In this document: in pieces, positions 38,201 through 44,200 of the stretch
How the letters are laid out: every line of letters starts with the position of its first letter
How positions within the stretch are numbered: position 1 is the first letter of the stretch
Position numbers and translations under genes: made by a program
The notes under the pieces: model-generated
What the model was told of the DNA's origin: nothing
Databases searched by the model: none
Seen by the model: the letters and a program-made list of their open reading frames with translations, nothing else
DNA from: Albula goreensis
Taxonomy: Eukaryota > Chordata > Actinopteri > Albuliformes > Albulidae
NCBI GenBank assembly: GCA_022829145.1
Contig: CM040748.1
Location: 3,037,501-3,101,500 of the forward strand
Reading direction: 5' to 3'
Length of the DNA stretch: 64,000 nt

Positions 38201-38599
38201 GATTAAGTCATGTGCAAAATAAAAGTACATCTTGGTGGGATTCACGGTGTTTGACTTGAAGCCTCTGATGTGGGTGAGGAGAGAACATGCCGGAAAGTGC
38301 GGAGCTGATTTCTGCCCTTACATGCTCCGTCAGATATGACCATGGACGAGGTGAGAGAATACGAACGCAACACTCAGGAAGCCACCAACGAGAAGGTGGG
38401 CCTGGTGACGCCCACCATCTCCGTCCAGGAGGCGCCGCACACGCCCGCCACCCGCAGCGCCCCCGCCAGCGCCCCGTCCACGCCCGTCAACGGAGACCCG
38501 CCCGAGTTCCTGAGTCTTCCCAAGGACCGCCCCCGGAAGAAGTCTGCCCCAGAGACCCTCACCCTGCCGGAGCTGCGGGAACATGCGCTTCCCAAATGA
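1921..38599 (+). CDS. pitpnc1: pitpnc1, phosphatidylinositol transfer protein cytoplasmic 1 (RdgB-beta), whole spliced coding span
   Basis: Soluble START-like lipid transfer protein of the class IIB PITP family, known to bind phosphatidylinositol and phosphatidic acid and carry them between membranes in the cytosol. Nine coding segments joined at GT-AG sites give 315 residues, counting the one base missing in exon 7. The human long and short forms are 332 and 268 residues as I recall them. Visible family residues are T58, K60 and N88, aligned with PITP-alpha T59, K61 and N90 of the inositol-headgroup site, and E238, aligned with E248. The conserved stretches [37 protein letters not shown] and [16 protein letters not shown] are present. 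PITP-alpha has a WW membrane-insertion pair where this protein has a single Trp, as expected for PITPNC1. Introns range from 155 to 14,097 bases. The exon 7 frame break is described separately. Identification is near certain. Confidence 0.93.
3255..3292. repeat. perfect 14-bp hairpin
   Basis: Left arm CTGCCCTTACATAA (3255-3268) and right arm TTATGTAAGGGCAG (3279-3292) are exact reverse complements separated by 10 bases. No transposon ends are evident around it. It may be a template-switch product or a structured RNA element in the intron. Confidence 0.7.
3335..3749. mobile_element. MITE with imperfect terminal inverted repeats (outer element, about 415 bp)
   Basis: The left end (CAGTTGTGCCACTCAACTCC and on to about 3372) and the right end (about 3715-3749, ending GGAGTTGCGTAGCACTG) are imperfect inverted repeats. 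They resemble the 'CAGTGGTGGGCAACTCCAGTCCTGGAGGGCC' ends of hAT-type non-autonomous elements common in fish genomes, a comparison made from memory. No coding capacity. A second element is inserted inside it. Confidence 0.55.
3435..3688. mobile_element. nested MITE with TA-bounded 13-bp perfect TIRs
   Basis: TACAGTGCATTCG at 3435-3447 is exactly complementary to CGAATGCACTGTA at 3676-3688. The similarity continues inward for about eight more bases with two mismatches. The flanking TA pairs and CAGT start fit a Tc1/mariner-type non-autonomous element of about 254 bp. Its position inside the outer MITE means it inserted later. Confidence 0.65.
5075..5088 (+). promoter_or_regulatory. CTCF-like motif, forward orientation
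   Basis: CCAGCAGGAGGCAG fits the core of the vertebrate CTCF consensus (CCASYAGRKGGCAG) apart from one degenerate position. Occupancy cannot be judged from sequence, and motifs of this length also arise by chance. Confidence 0.35.
8715..10312 (+). mobile_element. Tc1-family DNA transposon fossil with decayed transposase
   Basis: The left end TATATTAGGTACACCTGTCC and the right end, with TAATAAAGTGATCACC near 10289-10304, are recognisable ends of a Tc1 family widespread in fish. The interior at about 9109-9360 encodes remnants of the transposase catalytic domain ([12 protein letters not shown], then [13 protein letters not shown]). A further piece at 9961-10140 retains QQD before Ala-Pro and NPVEHLWD. 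The usual SDE motif reads SNE, so one catalytic Asp is lost, and there are many stops. About 500 bases near 9430-9930 do not match the family and look like a later insertion. The element is dead. Confidence 0.8.
13665..13904. mobile_element. probable MITE with 'AAAGGTTC' motifs
   Basis: The segment starts CACTCTTAGAAGAAAA and ends near TTATGAGTG, an imperfect inverted repeat. Inside are several copies of AAAGGTTC and GAACC in both orientations, including a CCTTTAAAGG palindrome. This layout is typical of short non-autonomous elements in teleost genomes. No coding capacity. Confidence 0.5.
14250..14650. promoter_or_regulatory. CpG-enriched intronic patch with a perfect CRE
   Basis: This stretch is clearly richer in G+C and CpG than the surrounding intron. 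It includes a run of C's at about 14403-14416, TGACGTCA at 14498-14505 (a perfect cAMP-response element), a G-rich GC-box-like run near 14561-14570 and a GTAAGT donor at 14611. It could be an internal promoter with a non-coding first exon, or an enhancer. This is inference only. Confidence 0.3.
16066..16214 (+). CDS. pitpnc1: pitpnc1 coding exon 2
   Basis: The acceptor is a long CT-rich tract ending CCCCAG, and the donor is CCAG then GTAGAG. The 149 bases enter in phase 0 and leave with two bases of a codon. They encode residues 17-65, starting [15 protein letters not shown] and ending near [11 protein letters not shown]. This segment carries T58 and K60 of the inositol-headgroup site. The (CT)n run at 16041-16058 doubles as the polypyrimidine tract. 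Confidence 0.95.
17694..17706. promoter_or_regulatory. RFX-type X-box palindrome
   Basis: GTTGCCAGGCAAC is a perfect inverted repeat (GTTGCC, A, GGCAAC) and fits the RFX-family X-box consensus GTNRCC(N0-3)RGYAAC. It lies mid-intron in pitpnc1. Confidence 0.4.
22280..22303. repeat. poly(T) run, 24 bases
   Basis: Uninterrupted T24. It may be the tail of an old antisense retroposon, but no body is recognisable beside it. Length is likely unreliable in an assembly. Confidence 0.8.
22502..22590 (+). CDS. pitpnc1: pitpnc1 coding exon 3
   Basis: Acceptor TTTTTCAG, donor ACAG then GTAAGA, 89 bases. The first base completes Ser66. The exon reads [19 protein letters not shown] and on to YPYTIT, and ends with the first base of a Glu codon. 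It holds N88, which aligns with the headgroup contact N90 of PITP-alpha. The sequence matches the PITPNC1 family closely. Confidence 0.95.
22591..23206 (+). other. pitpnc1: pitpnc1 intron 3 (616 bases)
   Basis: Ordinary non-coding intron with GTAAGA donor and ATCCAG acceptor. The acceptor has a T/C/G-mixed rather than strongly pyrimidine tract, typical of exons needing splicing enhancers. No other feature seen. Confidence 0.8.
23207..23214 (+). CDS. pitpnc1: pitpnc1 coding exon 4, an 8-nt microexon
   Basis: AATACACA, flanked by ATCCAG and GTAAGT, is the only sequence I found that joins exon 3 (ending with one base, G) to exon 5 (starting at Cys in phase 0). It gives Glu-Tyr-Thr, completing the family-conserved TITEYTCSFLPKF. 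Eight bases fill exactly the needed two plus six positions. Skipping it would shift the frame and stop within 16 codons in exon 5, so it must be included for a working protein. Confidence 0.9.
23215..24134 (+). other. pitpnc1: pitpnc1 intron 4 (920 bases)
   Basis: Contains a GT-rich microsatellite at 23621-23710. Otherwise unremarkable. The acceptor is TTGTTTCTTTTCAG. Confidence 0.8.
23621..23710. repeat. (GT)n-rich imperfect microsatellite
   Basis: Alternating GT with GAGT, GCGT and GTAT interruptions. Potential Z-DNA-forming tract inside intron 4. Confidence 0.85.
24135..24206 (+). CDS. pitpnc1: pitpnc1 coding exon 5
   Basis: 72 bases, 24 codons, phase 0 in and out: [17 protein letters not shown] and on to N122. 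Donor AAT then GTAAGT. This is a beta strand of the lipid-binding barrel in the family fold. Confidence 0.95.
24207..24361 (+). other. pitpnc1: pitpnc1 intron 5 (155 bases, shortest)
   Basis: Compact intron with GTAAGT donor and a T-rich tract ending CCGACAG. Nothing else in it. Confidence 0.85.
24362..24457 (+). CDS. pitpnc1: pitpnc1 coding exon 6
   Basis: 96 bases, 32 codons, phase 0 in and out, residues 123-154: the family-variable [12 protein letters not shown] followed by the conserved [17 protein letters not shown]. Donor GAG then GTACCC. Confidence 0.94.
24458..26620 (+). other. pitpnc1: pitpnc1 intron 6 (2.2 kb)
   Basis: Holds a decayed LINE fragment at about 25540-26290, including an A-run at 26040-26052. 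The first kilobase shows no recognisable feature. The acceptor is CTTGTCTTTTAG. Confidence 0.8.
25540..26290 (+). mobile_element. decayed LINE reverse-transcriptase fragment
   Basis: Near 25594-25665 a broken frame reads like the LINE 'SGVPQGSVLGPLLF...INDLDN' block. It is followed by an 'LNN...WA' block near 25740-25765 and by AATATTGTGTGTAGTTCTGGGCACC at about 25989, matching the 'EYCVQFWAP' block of CR1/L2-like RTs. It then continues into 'K..LRGDL.QVF' remnants near 26145-26180. Many stops and indels; dead, 5'-truncated copy in the same orientation as pitpnc1. Confidence 0.65.
26621..26775 (+). CDS. pitpnc1: pitpnc1 coding exon 7, carrying a one-base frame break
   Basis: Acceptor CTTGTCTTTTAG, donor AAG then GTATGG. 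The exon opens in phase 0 as DLRCFSSQK. Then, at the A5 run 26643-26647, the frame shifts so that the expected [20 protein letters not shown] and the [15 protein letters not shown] segment lie in the next frame. The exon is 155 bases where 156 (52 codons) are needed, and neighbouring exon phases agree with 156. Read literally, the protein stops after five more residues, at about 168. Because all downstream exons and splice sites are intact, I infer a homopolymer under-call or a rare allele rather than gene death. Confidence 0.9.
26776..34186 (+). other. pitpnc1: pitpnc1 intron 7 (7.4 kb)
   Basis: No exon seen. Contains a 21-bp tandem repeat at 28941-28995, homopolymer runs (T at 30966-30984, A at 31192-31210) and a G+C-richer block at 31600-32200. 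At 27460-28800 there are several overlapping medium-length open frames on both strands that I do not recognise. They may be an old repeat, but no family motif is visible. The block 30500-30860 has balanced composition and could be a conserved non-coding element. The acceptor is a CT-rich tract ending CTCTCTCAG. Confidence 0.75.
28941..28995. repeat. 21-bp tandem repeat containing an octamer-like core
   Basis: Units start at 28941, 28962 and 28983, with consensus CATGCAAAGCAGTRCAYYCTA and a partial third copy. Each unit carries ATGCAAAG, one base off the POU-factor octamer ATGCAAAT. Confidence 0.75.
34187..34250 (+). CDS. pitpnc1: pitpnc1 coding exon 8
   Basis: 64 bases encoding [20 protein letters not shown] plus F227 and the first base of codon 228. 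Donor TTTG then GTAAGT. Matches the family block just before the C-terminal helix. From here the transcript can join either of two alternative last exons. Confidence 0.94.
35182..35217. repeat. (TTTA)n microsatellite, about 9 copies
   Basis: Uninterrupted TTTA/TTAT tetranucleotide run inside intron 8. Confidence 0.9.
37435..37449 (-). promoter_or_regulatory. CTCF-like motif, reverse orientation
   Basis: The - strand reads GCCACTAGGAGGCAG, close to the CTCF core consensus. Orientation is opposite to the site at 5075. Confidence 0.35.
37577..37659 (+). CDS. pitpnc1: pitpnc1 alternative last exon A (short isoform)
   Basis: Acceptor TTTTCACAG. Joined in phase to exon 8, it encodes A228 then [26 protein letters not shown] and TAG, giving a 254-residue form. 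The segment is homologous to the start of last exon B (M-[ST]-x-[DE]-[DE]-V-R-x-[FY]-E, then ATN-x-K-x-G). It resembles the human 268-residue splice form, which lacks the disordered tail. It keeps the Glu (residue 238) that aligns with PITP-alpha E248. It therefore lacks the 14-3-3-binding tail. Confidence 0.82.
37847..37862 (-). promoter_or_regulatory. CTCF-like motif, reverse orientation
   Basis: The - strand reads CCACCAGCAGGTGGCA, whose core CCAGCAGGTGGCA fits the CTCF consensus. The palindromic CACCTGCTGGTG part also forms an E-box, so other factors are possible. Confidence 0.35.
38218..38223 (+). terminator. pitpnc1: proximal poly(A) signal AATAAA
   Basis: AATAAA about 560 bases after the stop of last exon A and 110 bases before last exon B, followed by a GT-rich stretch (TTGGTGG...GGTGTTTG). 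Its place fits cleavage of the short-isoform transcript before exon B can be spliced. Confidence 0.5.
38334..38599 (+). CDS. pitpnc1: pitpnc1 last exon B (long isoform, disordered tail)
   Basis: Acceptor CTCCGTCAG. Joined in phase to exon 8, it encodes D228 then [27 protein letters not shown] and a Ser/Pro-rich tail ending at K315. E238 aligns with PITP-alpha E248. The tail keeps RSAPASAP (S273) and [14 protein letters not shown] (S298), which align with human S274 and S299, reported 14-3-3-binding phosphosites. The tail ends about 17 residues before the human one. The coding sequence is unusually rich in G+C (CGCCCGCC and similar), as expected for a proline/alanine-rich tail. Confidence 0.93.
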
Positions 38600-40110
38600 C
38601 ATTCCCACAAGCACACAAACACTCCACTTCCCCCCCCCCCTTTGATTCCTCTTCCCCCTCATCATGTTTCTCGCCATAGTTTACGCAAGCTAATAAGCTA
38701 CTGATCATCAATCTTTTTTTTTTTTTTTTTTTTTTTACCTTTTTTTTAATTCAGAAAACCCTTTGATTGTTTCGTTTGAACCTTTCGAGCTTTGCTGAAC
38801 TGAACTGCACAATGGTAATGGACATGCATATTGAGACGACTGTTCTGAGTTCTATTGATTTTAAAATGTGTTCACTGTCATGTAAATTACAGCAGGCACT
38901 ATTAGTTGCGTCCAGGAGGGCTGAGAGCCTCAGGCGGTCTGACATGGGACTGCGACAGAAGCACCTCTGGAGCAGAGAGGAAGCAGGACATTACTATTCC
39001 ATAATCATGCTGATAAGAGTGAAGTCAGAGTGCTGACAGTGGGTCTCCAAACAAAGCGTCCTGATTTATGGAAATGCATGGCTTTTCCTGGACTCATATC
39101 CACCCTCGGAAGACGGTGGAGAAATGCCAAGGAAAGAGAAGTGAATGTGATGTTGTTTACTTTGCAAAATGTAGGTGATTGCATGGTGTCTCTCCAGCCG
39201 AAGGCTGTAGCGTTCCCACAGCATTTCTTGAGACTGGATGAAACCGCCTTTGTTGAAGACGAAGCAGAAGCACTTGAAATGCTTTTAATGATTTAAGAAT
39301 ATTAAATAATGTGCCGATCTGCACCTCTCTGAGGACTCTCTGGAGTTTTATTTTTGGTACATTACACACTTCTGTCTGAAATTGTGAAATCTAAGGTCAT
39401 TTTTTTTTATGAAGTGAAACAACTGATTCCTGAGTAACATTTGGTTGCCCGCCCCCCACCAACCCCCCACTTATTATGGGATTCATGACCCCTCTCTCTC
39501 CCTTCACTTGTGGTTACCAGTGATGACCACTATCTATGGTTTAATATTTCATATATCGGTAATGATTTTTTTTAATATACACAAAAGAACAGAATATGAC
39601 CGTGTGCTGGGCTCTTCCACTGTACGTATTTTTACGCTCAAGTCCCTCCGGGCTTCAAAACCCTCCAGTGCTGCAGTAAGGGCGGTGGTGTGAACTTTAC
39701 CAAACTGCCTTATGAATCATGTCTAGAAAAAACATGCCAGCAGTGCCCATGCGTCAGATTATATGATCTGTGTAAGTACCCATCTTGTGCCTGTAGCATC
39801 ACTTCCAAAACTGGGTCTGCATGCTGTGTGCATCCTCTTGTGTCAGTCCCTCGGTCTCAGGCCTCCATTAGCAGCATAGTGTACAATCTTCCAAAATAAT
39901 GGAATCATCTCAAATTAATAGCCCAGTCTTTTGTATGGTCTTCTATTCGGTTCCTCTTCGGTGAATAAGAATTTGCTGTTACCTGGTTAAGTGTGGTGTA
40001 TTTAGATATACAAAATGCATTGATTTTACTCACATTTGTCACAGTATTTCAGTTTTAAAATGTTGATATAACTAAATTCATGGTGATAATAAATGGTTGT
40101 GAAATTCATA
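38600..40110 (+). other. pitpnc1: 3' UTR of the long pitpnc1 isoform
   Basis: Sequence after the TGA stop, with a T27 run at about 38711-38737, a possible weak ATTAAA signal at 39301-39306 and a canonical AATAAA at 40088-40093. Open frames here show no family resemblance. Confidence 0.55.
40088..40093 (+). terminator. pitpnc1: distal poly(A) signal AATAAA of pitpnc1
   Basis: AATAAA followed by GGTTGTGAAATT. It is the last canonical signal before the convergent enpp7 3' region, giving a 3' UTR of about 1.5 kb. Confidence 0.45.
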
Positions 40111-40703
40111 GTTAATTCAGTCATTAGATTTAGTGGAGTGAACTCAGCAAAACTTTACATGACTCGATTTTGTTACAACAATACTTTATTTGTGAACTAG
40201 TGCATTTATTCTTTGCAACATATAAAACATCATTTAAAAAATTAAATATTGAAGTGGTAAAATTGCACAGTCATAAAAACCATGCTCAGCTAGGCGGTTG
40301 AATCTTGACTACAGTGGGAAGGGCTGTTTGACCGCTGGGAGCCCAGCACAGACCGGCATCTCTTCTGGGTGGCGTGGCCAAGCAGGGAGCGGGCCAGCCA
40401 GTCCTCCTGAGTTTGCAGAATGGAGATGTCAGGCTTGGCTATAGGCTCTGGGGATTGACTAGTGTGGTGGAGTCGTTCCGTTCGCTGCCCTGTAGGCCAG
40501 CACTGATGCTGGCCGTGACTGGTGGCCAGTGAAGTGAGATTAGGAGGGGACTGACATGAGAATGCACGGGAGGAATGAAGACAAGTCGTGCCGCGGAGTC
40601 TATTAGCATTAGCTGCAGGCATTTAGTGACACAGTTACCCAAATCGGACAATCCCACCAGCTGGTTATGATGCATACTTAATCAAATTCATAGACATTTT
40701 TTT

Positions 40704-40709
40704 TTTATT
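40704..40709 (-). terminator. enpp7: candidate enpp7 poly(A) signal
   Basis: TTTATT on the + strand, AATAAA on the - strand, about 500 bases after the enpp7 stop codon. It is the first canonical signal I found on that strand after the stop. Confidence 0.45.
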
Positions 40710-40820
40710 TACAGTTTTTATATTGTGGCTAAAGCTCAACATTTTCAGAATTTTTTTTTTTCCTGAATATTATTTTTGATTTTTTCGTGAAATGGTGAAG
40801 GTACATATGTCAATATGGTG

Positions 40821-40890
40821 GCAGCAACTCTTGTTGTAAACTTCATATGGGCAGCAACTCATCAACTCTTTTGTTGTAAACTTCATATGG
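40821..40890. repeat. imperfect tandem duplication of about 30-40 bp
   Basis: GCAGCAACTC, then TTGTTGTAAACTTCATATGG at 40831-40850, is repeated at 40851-40890 with a 10-base insertion (ATCAACTCTT) in the second copy. Local slippage product in the enpp7 3' region. Confidence 0.8.
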
Positions 40891-41204
40891 GCAGCAGGTT
40901 CTCGTTCCAAGAATCCTCTAAAAATGTCACCAGGTGCAAAATCAGAATCAGGTTTGCAGAATCTCATTGGCATTTTTCTGTGGGGGGGAAAATAGGTGAA
41001 TGTTTAAGGCATTGCCTATTGAAATAAACATATATAATGCGTACAATTATATTTACATACATGCATGTATTCAGGAATTGCTAAGGTACTGTCAAAGTAC
41101 TGTGATGCGAATTTGAATCCTGTGTGACAGTGCCATCAGATGAGTTGCTTTATATAAATGTTTGTCTAGACTGAATTCTCAGAGGTTTTACTCACTTCAA
41201 ATAG

Positions 41205-41287
41205 CTACATCTGTAGGAAGAGGTACAAGACCATCATTGCTACGAGGTTCAGAGACGTTTGGTGTTGGCTGCTCCCGTTTGATGAGT
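41205..41287 (-). CDS. enpp7: enpp7 coding exon 5 (last)
   Basis: A strong acceptor (TTCTTTTCCTCTCTTGCAG) precedes 83 bases that complete a codon split at the exon 4 donor. They encode DSSNGSSQHQTS, then the hydrophobic LNLVAMMVLYLFLQM and TAG. The phase fits exactly and the length agrees with the small last exon expected for ENPP7. The hydrophobic end may be a GPI-attachment signal or a transmembrane anchor. Homology is too weak to prove it, so the call rests on splice signal, phase and composition. Confidence 0.8.
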
Positions 41288-44200
41288 CTGCAAGAGAGGA
41301 AAAGAATCTTCAGTGATGACGTCACAATGTCCTACAGTTCCAGCAGCTGCATGGCGATTAGTATTCCTTTTGGAGTGTCAGCGGAGTTCTTTTCCTGGTG
41401 TGGATTTTGTGTCCAATGCGCTGTCAAGACTGTCCTCCTTTTGTGGTGTATAGTTCTGTCAGCACTAAATACTGATCTGGCTGCTTTAATGCAGGTGACC
41501 TGTATTGTAGCACCTCACCCAAAAATGTCTGAGAACAACCAAAATCTAAGGAAAGCTGGTTTTGTCTGCCCGTGTTTGCATAAGTTTAGAGCATGTCTTT
41601 GAAAATATTACATAAATAACTGAGCATCACATTGCTTTATTTATTGAACATCAGAATACTACCTTTGGTATGCCCAGTGCTACCTTGCCTCCACCTACTT
41701 ACAGAAAATCTTTTAAAATTCTTTTATCATAGGTTGCTATTGGGTAAAACATTTCCAAATCCTCAATCTCAAATTGTAGCAGTACATCTGTTTTCTGCAT
41801 AATTCACGTTCCATTTTATAAGTCCTTGGGCAATGAGTTCTACGTTTGCACTGTGGTACACTACCGATGTGTGACTGCACTTACCCGCAGCACCTTTGAC
41901 CAGCATCCCCTCTGTGAAGGACAGTGACCCGTTGTTGGGGCCGGGGGTCACCCCGAGCAGCTTGCACATCAGTGGGTAGATGTTGATACTGTCAAAAGGT
42001 TCGGCCAAGTAATTCTTCTTAAAATCAGGCCCGAAAGCCCTGAAGATGGTCTTCATGTCCATCTCCCCATTGTGGAAACCGTGGTCTCCTTTGTTCACAT
42101 AGAATATGAATTGCTAGGAAGCGATCATTTTAAAAAAGAGTGAGGCTATGTGTTCACATTTCTGTTTTCACAGGATACAGCTGATACGCATATTTTCTTG
42201 CAAAGGTAAATGCAAAGCTCATGTCTTGGCAAAACAAACGGTTAATAAATGATTTTACTATTATTGCATCGATAACTGAGAATCATGCTGCTAAATTTAT
42301 TGAACATCTGAATATTGCCTTTCCTCCACCTACTTACAGAAAGTGTAAATGTCTTATTAAATTTTTATCATGGGATGCGATTAGGTAGAACATTTCCAAA
42401 ACCTCAATCTCAAATTGTAGCAGCATATGTGTTTTCTGTAAATATTCAGTCAATATCAAAGTGATATATTTGACTAGTATGCAAATATAATGCACACATA
42501 TACCATAATTTCTGTTTTAATTGTCAGTGCGTGTTACACATGAGGGAAATAAGACTGAACTCACCGAGTTGATGTTGAACCCCAGATCGCCCACAAGAAC
42601 CAGTGGCTGAATTCTGCTGTTTTTGGCGATATGAAAGCTCTCTGGGATCTCATCCTTTTTGTACACTGTCAGGTTGGGATGGGCGTTGACGAGAAGGTCG
42701 TACACCTCCTGCTCTTTCCCTTCCCTCGGTTTGAGCATCCCAAAACCGCCGTAGTCAAGCAGGTCAAAGTACACCAGCTTGATATATGGCATATAGTTTG
42801 AGAGCTTTATCTCTTCGACCTCCGGTTTCTTCTTGATTGTGGTCATGCCGTGATCTGAAGTGATGATGACGTTCAAGTGATTGGTCAGGCCGAAGCGATC
42901 GATGGCCTCCAGCAGGTAACCGATGGTGCGGTCGATCTGTTCGACGATCTTTTTTCTGTCCAGATGGTCGGGTCCCTTCGCGTGCCCCACTTTGTCGGGC
43001 TCCCCATAGTACAGCGTGACAAAGTCGAAATCCTCCTTGGTGAACCAACCCATGACGATGTCGATGTTCCCGCGCCACTCTGTTTCGTTGGAGTCCGGGT
43101 GGTCGTAGGACTCCACCAAAGAACGGTTCACCGCCTGTCCACTGTAATTGGCTCCGCCTCCGGGATAGTGAAACGAAGCTGTTTTCAGGCCCTGGTACGA
43201 GCATAGGTAACATTTAACTTTGAGCAGCCGTTATTTTTGCCTGTGTGTTCATATTCTAAGATCCCCATAGGTTAACTATCGATAAATTAGTTTATTGTTT
43301 ATACTTTTTCCCCTTACTTCTACAAATCTACAAATTGAGGTCCTGCCACATCTTTAAACCCAGTAATTATTTCAGGCGATTTGTTCTTTAGAATTTTTGG
43401 AATATCTTTCAAGGCCCAGTGTCCATTGCTGCTCACCTGATTTTGAGCTGTGATCCACAGCGGCATCACTCCATTGTCCCACCACTCGGAGCGATTTTGG
43501 GTGGCCTTGTGCGTCAGTTTCAGCAGGGTTGTGGAGTTAAACATCATGTTGTGGACAACACCGTGGTCCTCCGGCCACCGGCCTATGAAACGAGAATGCA
43601 GTGCTGAATAACGCACCAATCGGGCTTTATAAATGTCTCCGTTTCTCACTGTCCTTGGAGGGGACCACAGAATGCACTCTCATGGATTCTCCATTTGCTC
43701 ATTAGCAACACCTAGCCCCAGGACACAATGGTGCTCCATGTTTTTTAGATATCAGCTTGGGTTTAACAGTCATCCAGAGTTTATTTTGATCCAAAAGCCA
43801 CATGCCATGGTAGTGCTAGCCCTCTCCAGCTACTTCCTCACATACAGACCACAATCAGCGATCAACCACCCCTTTCCCCAGCTGTCCCTATGAACACCGG
43901 TGTTCCACAAGGGTGTGACCTTGGCCCATTGCTATTTACACTGGACACAAATGACTGCTGCCGAGTGCAGAGAGTCTATGTTCTAAGTACCCTAAGTGTC
44001 CAAGATCACACTGGTAATCTTGCCCTCTTCAGTGATAACCTACCTCTGGCTGATTCAGGTGTGTTTATGGATAGGTGAAAATAAAAACCATGTGTAAATG
44101 AATGGCACTGGAACCCAATAGATGATGATTGAAGTTAGCAATAAGCAGTCTCTCAAAACCCCAGCCATAGTTAATTGAGTGGCCATGGAGAGGGAAAATA

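Larger units (their letters stand above)
37660..38333 (+). other. pitpnc1: 3' UTR of the short isoform / intron before last exon B
   Basis: When last exon A is used, this is 3' UTR. When exon B is used, it is intron. It holds a second reverse-orientation CTCF-like site at 37847-37862 and a canonical poly(A) signal at 38218-38223. Confidence 0.6.
40111..41204 (-). other. interval between the convergent genes, including the enpp7 3' UTR
   Basis: No coding sequence recognised. It includes a probable - strand poly(A) signal at 40704-40709 and an imperfect direct repeat at 40821-40890. The two gene 3' ends appear to face each other about 0.6 kb apart. Confidence 0.55.

Noticed and set aside
38287..38679. 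130-codon + and 115-codon - frames over last exon B
   Set aside because: Shadows of the G+C-rich pitpnc1 tail in other frames.
40290..40622. 110-codon - strand frame as a possible enpp7 last exon
   Set aside because: No hydrophobic C-terminus and no phase-compatible acceptor; the exon at 41287-41205 fits phase, acceptor and composition better.
41162..41602. 146-codon + strand open frame
   Set aside because: It is antisense to enpp7 exon 5 and intron 4, with no family similarity.
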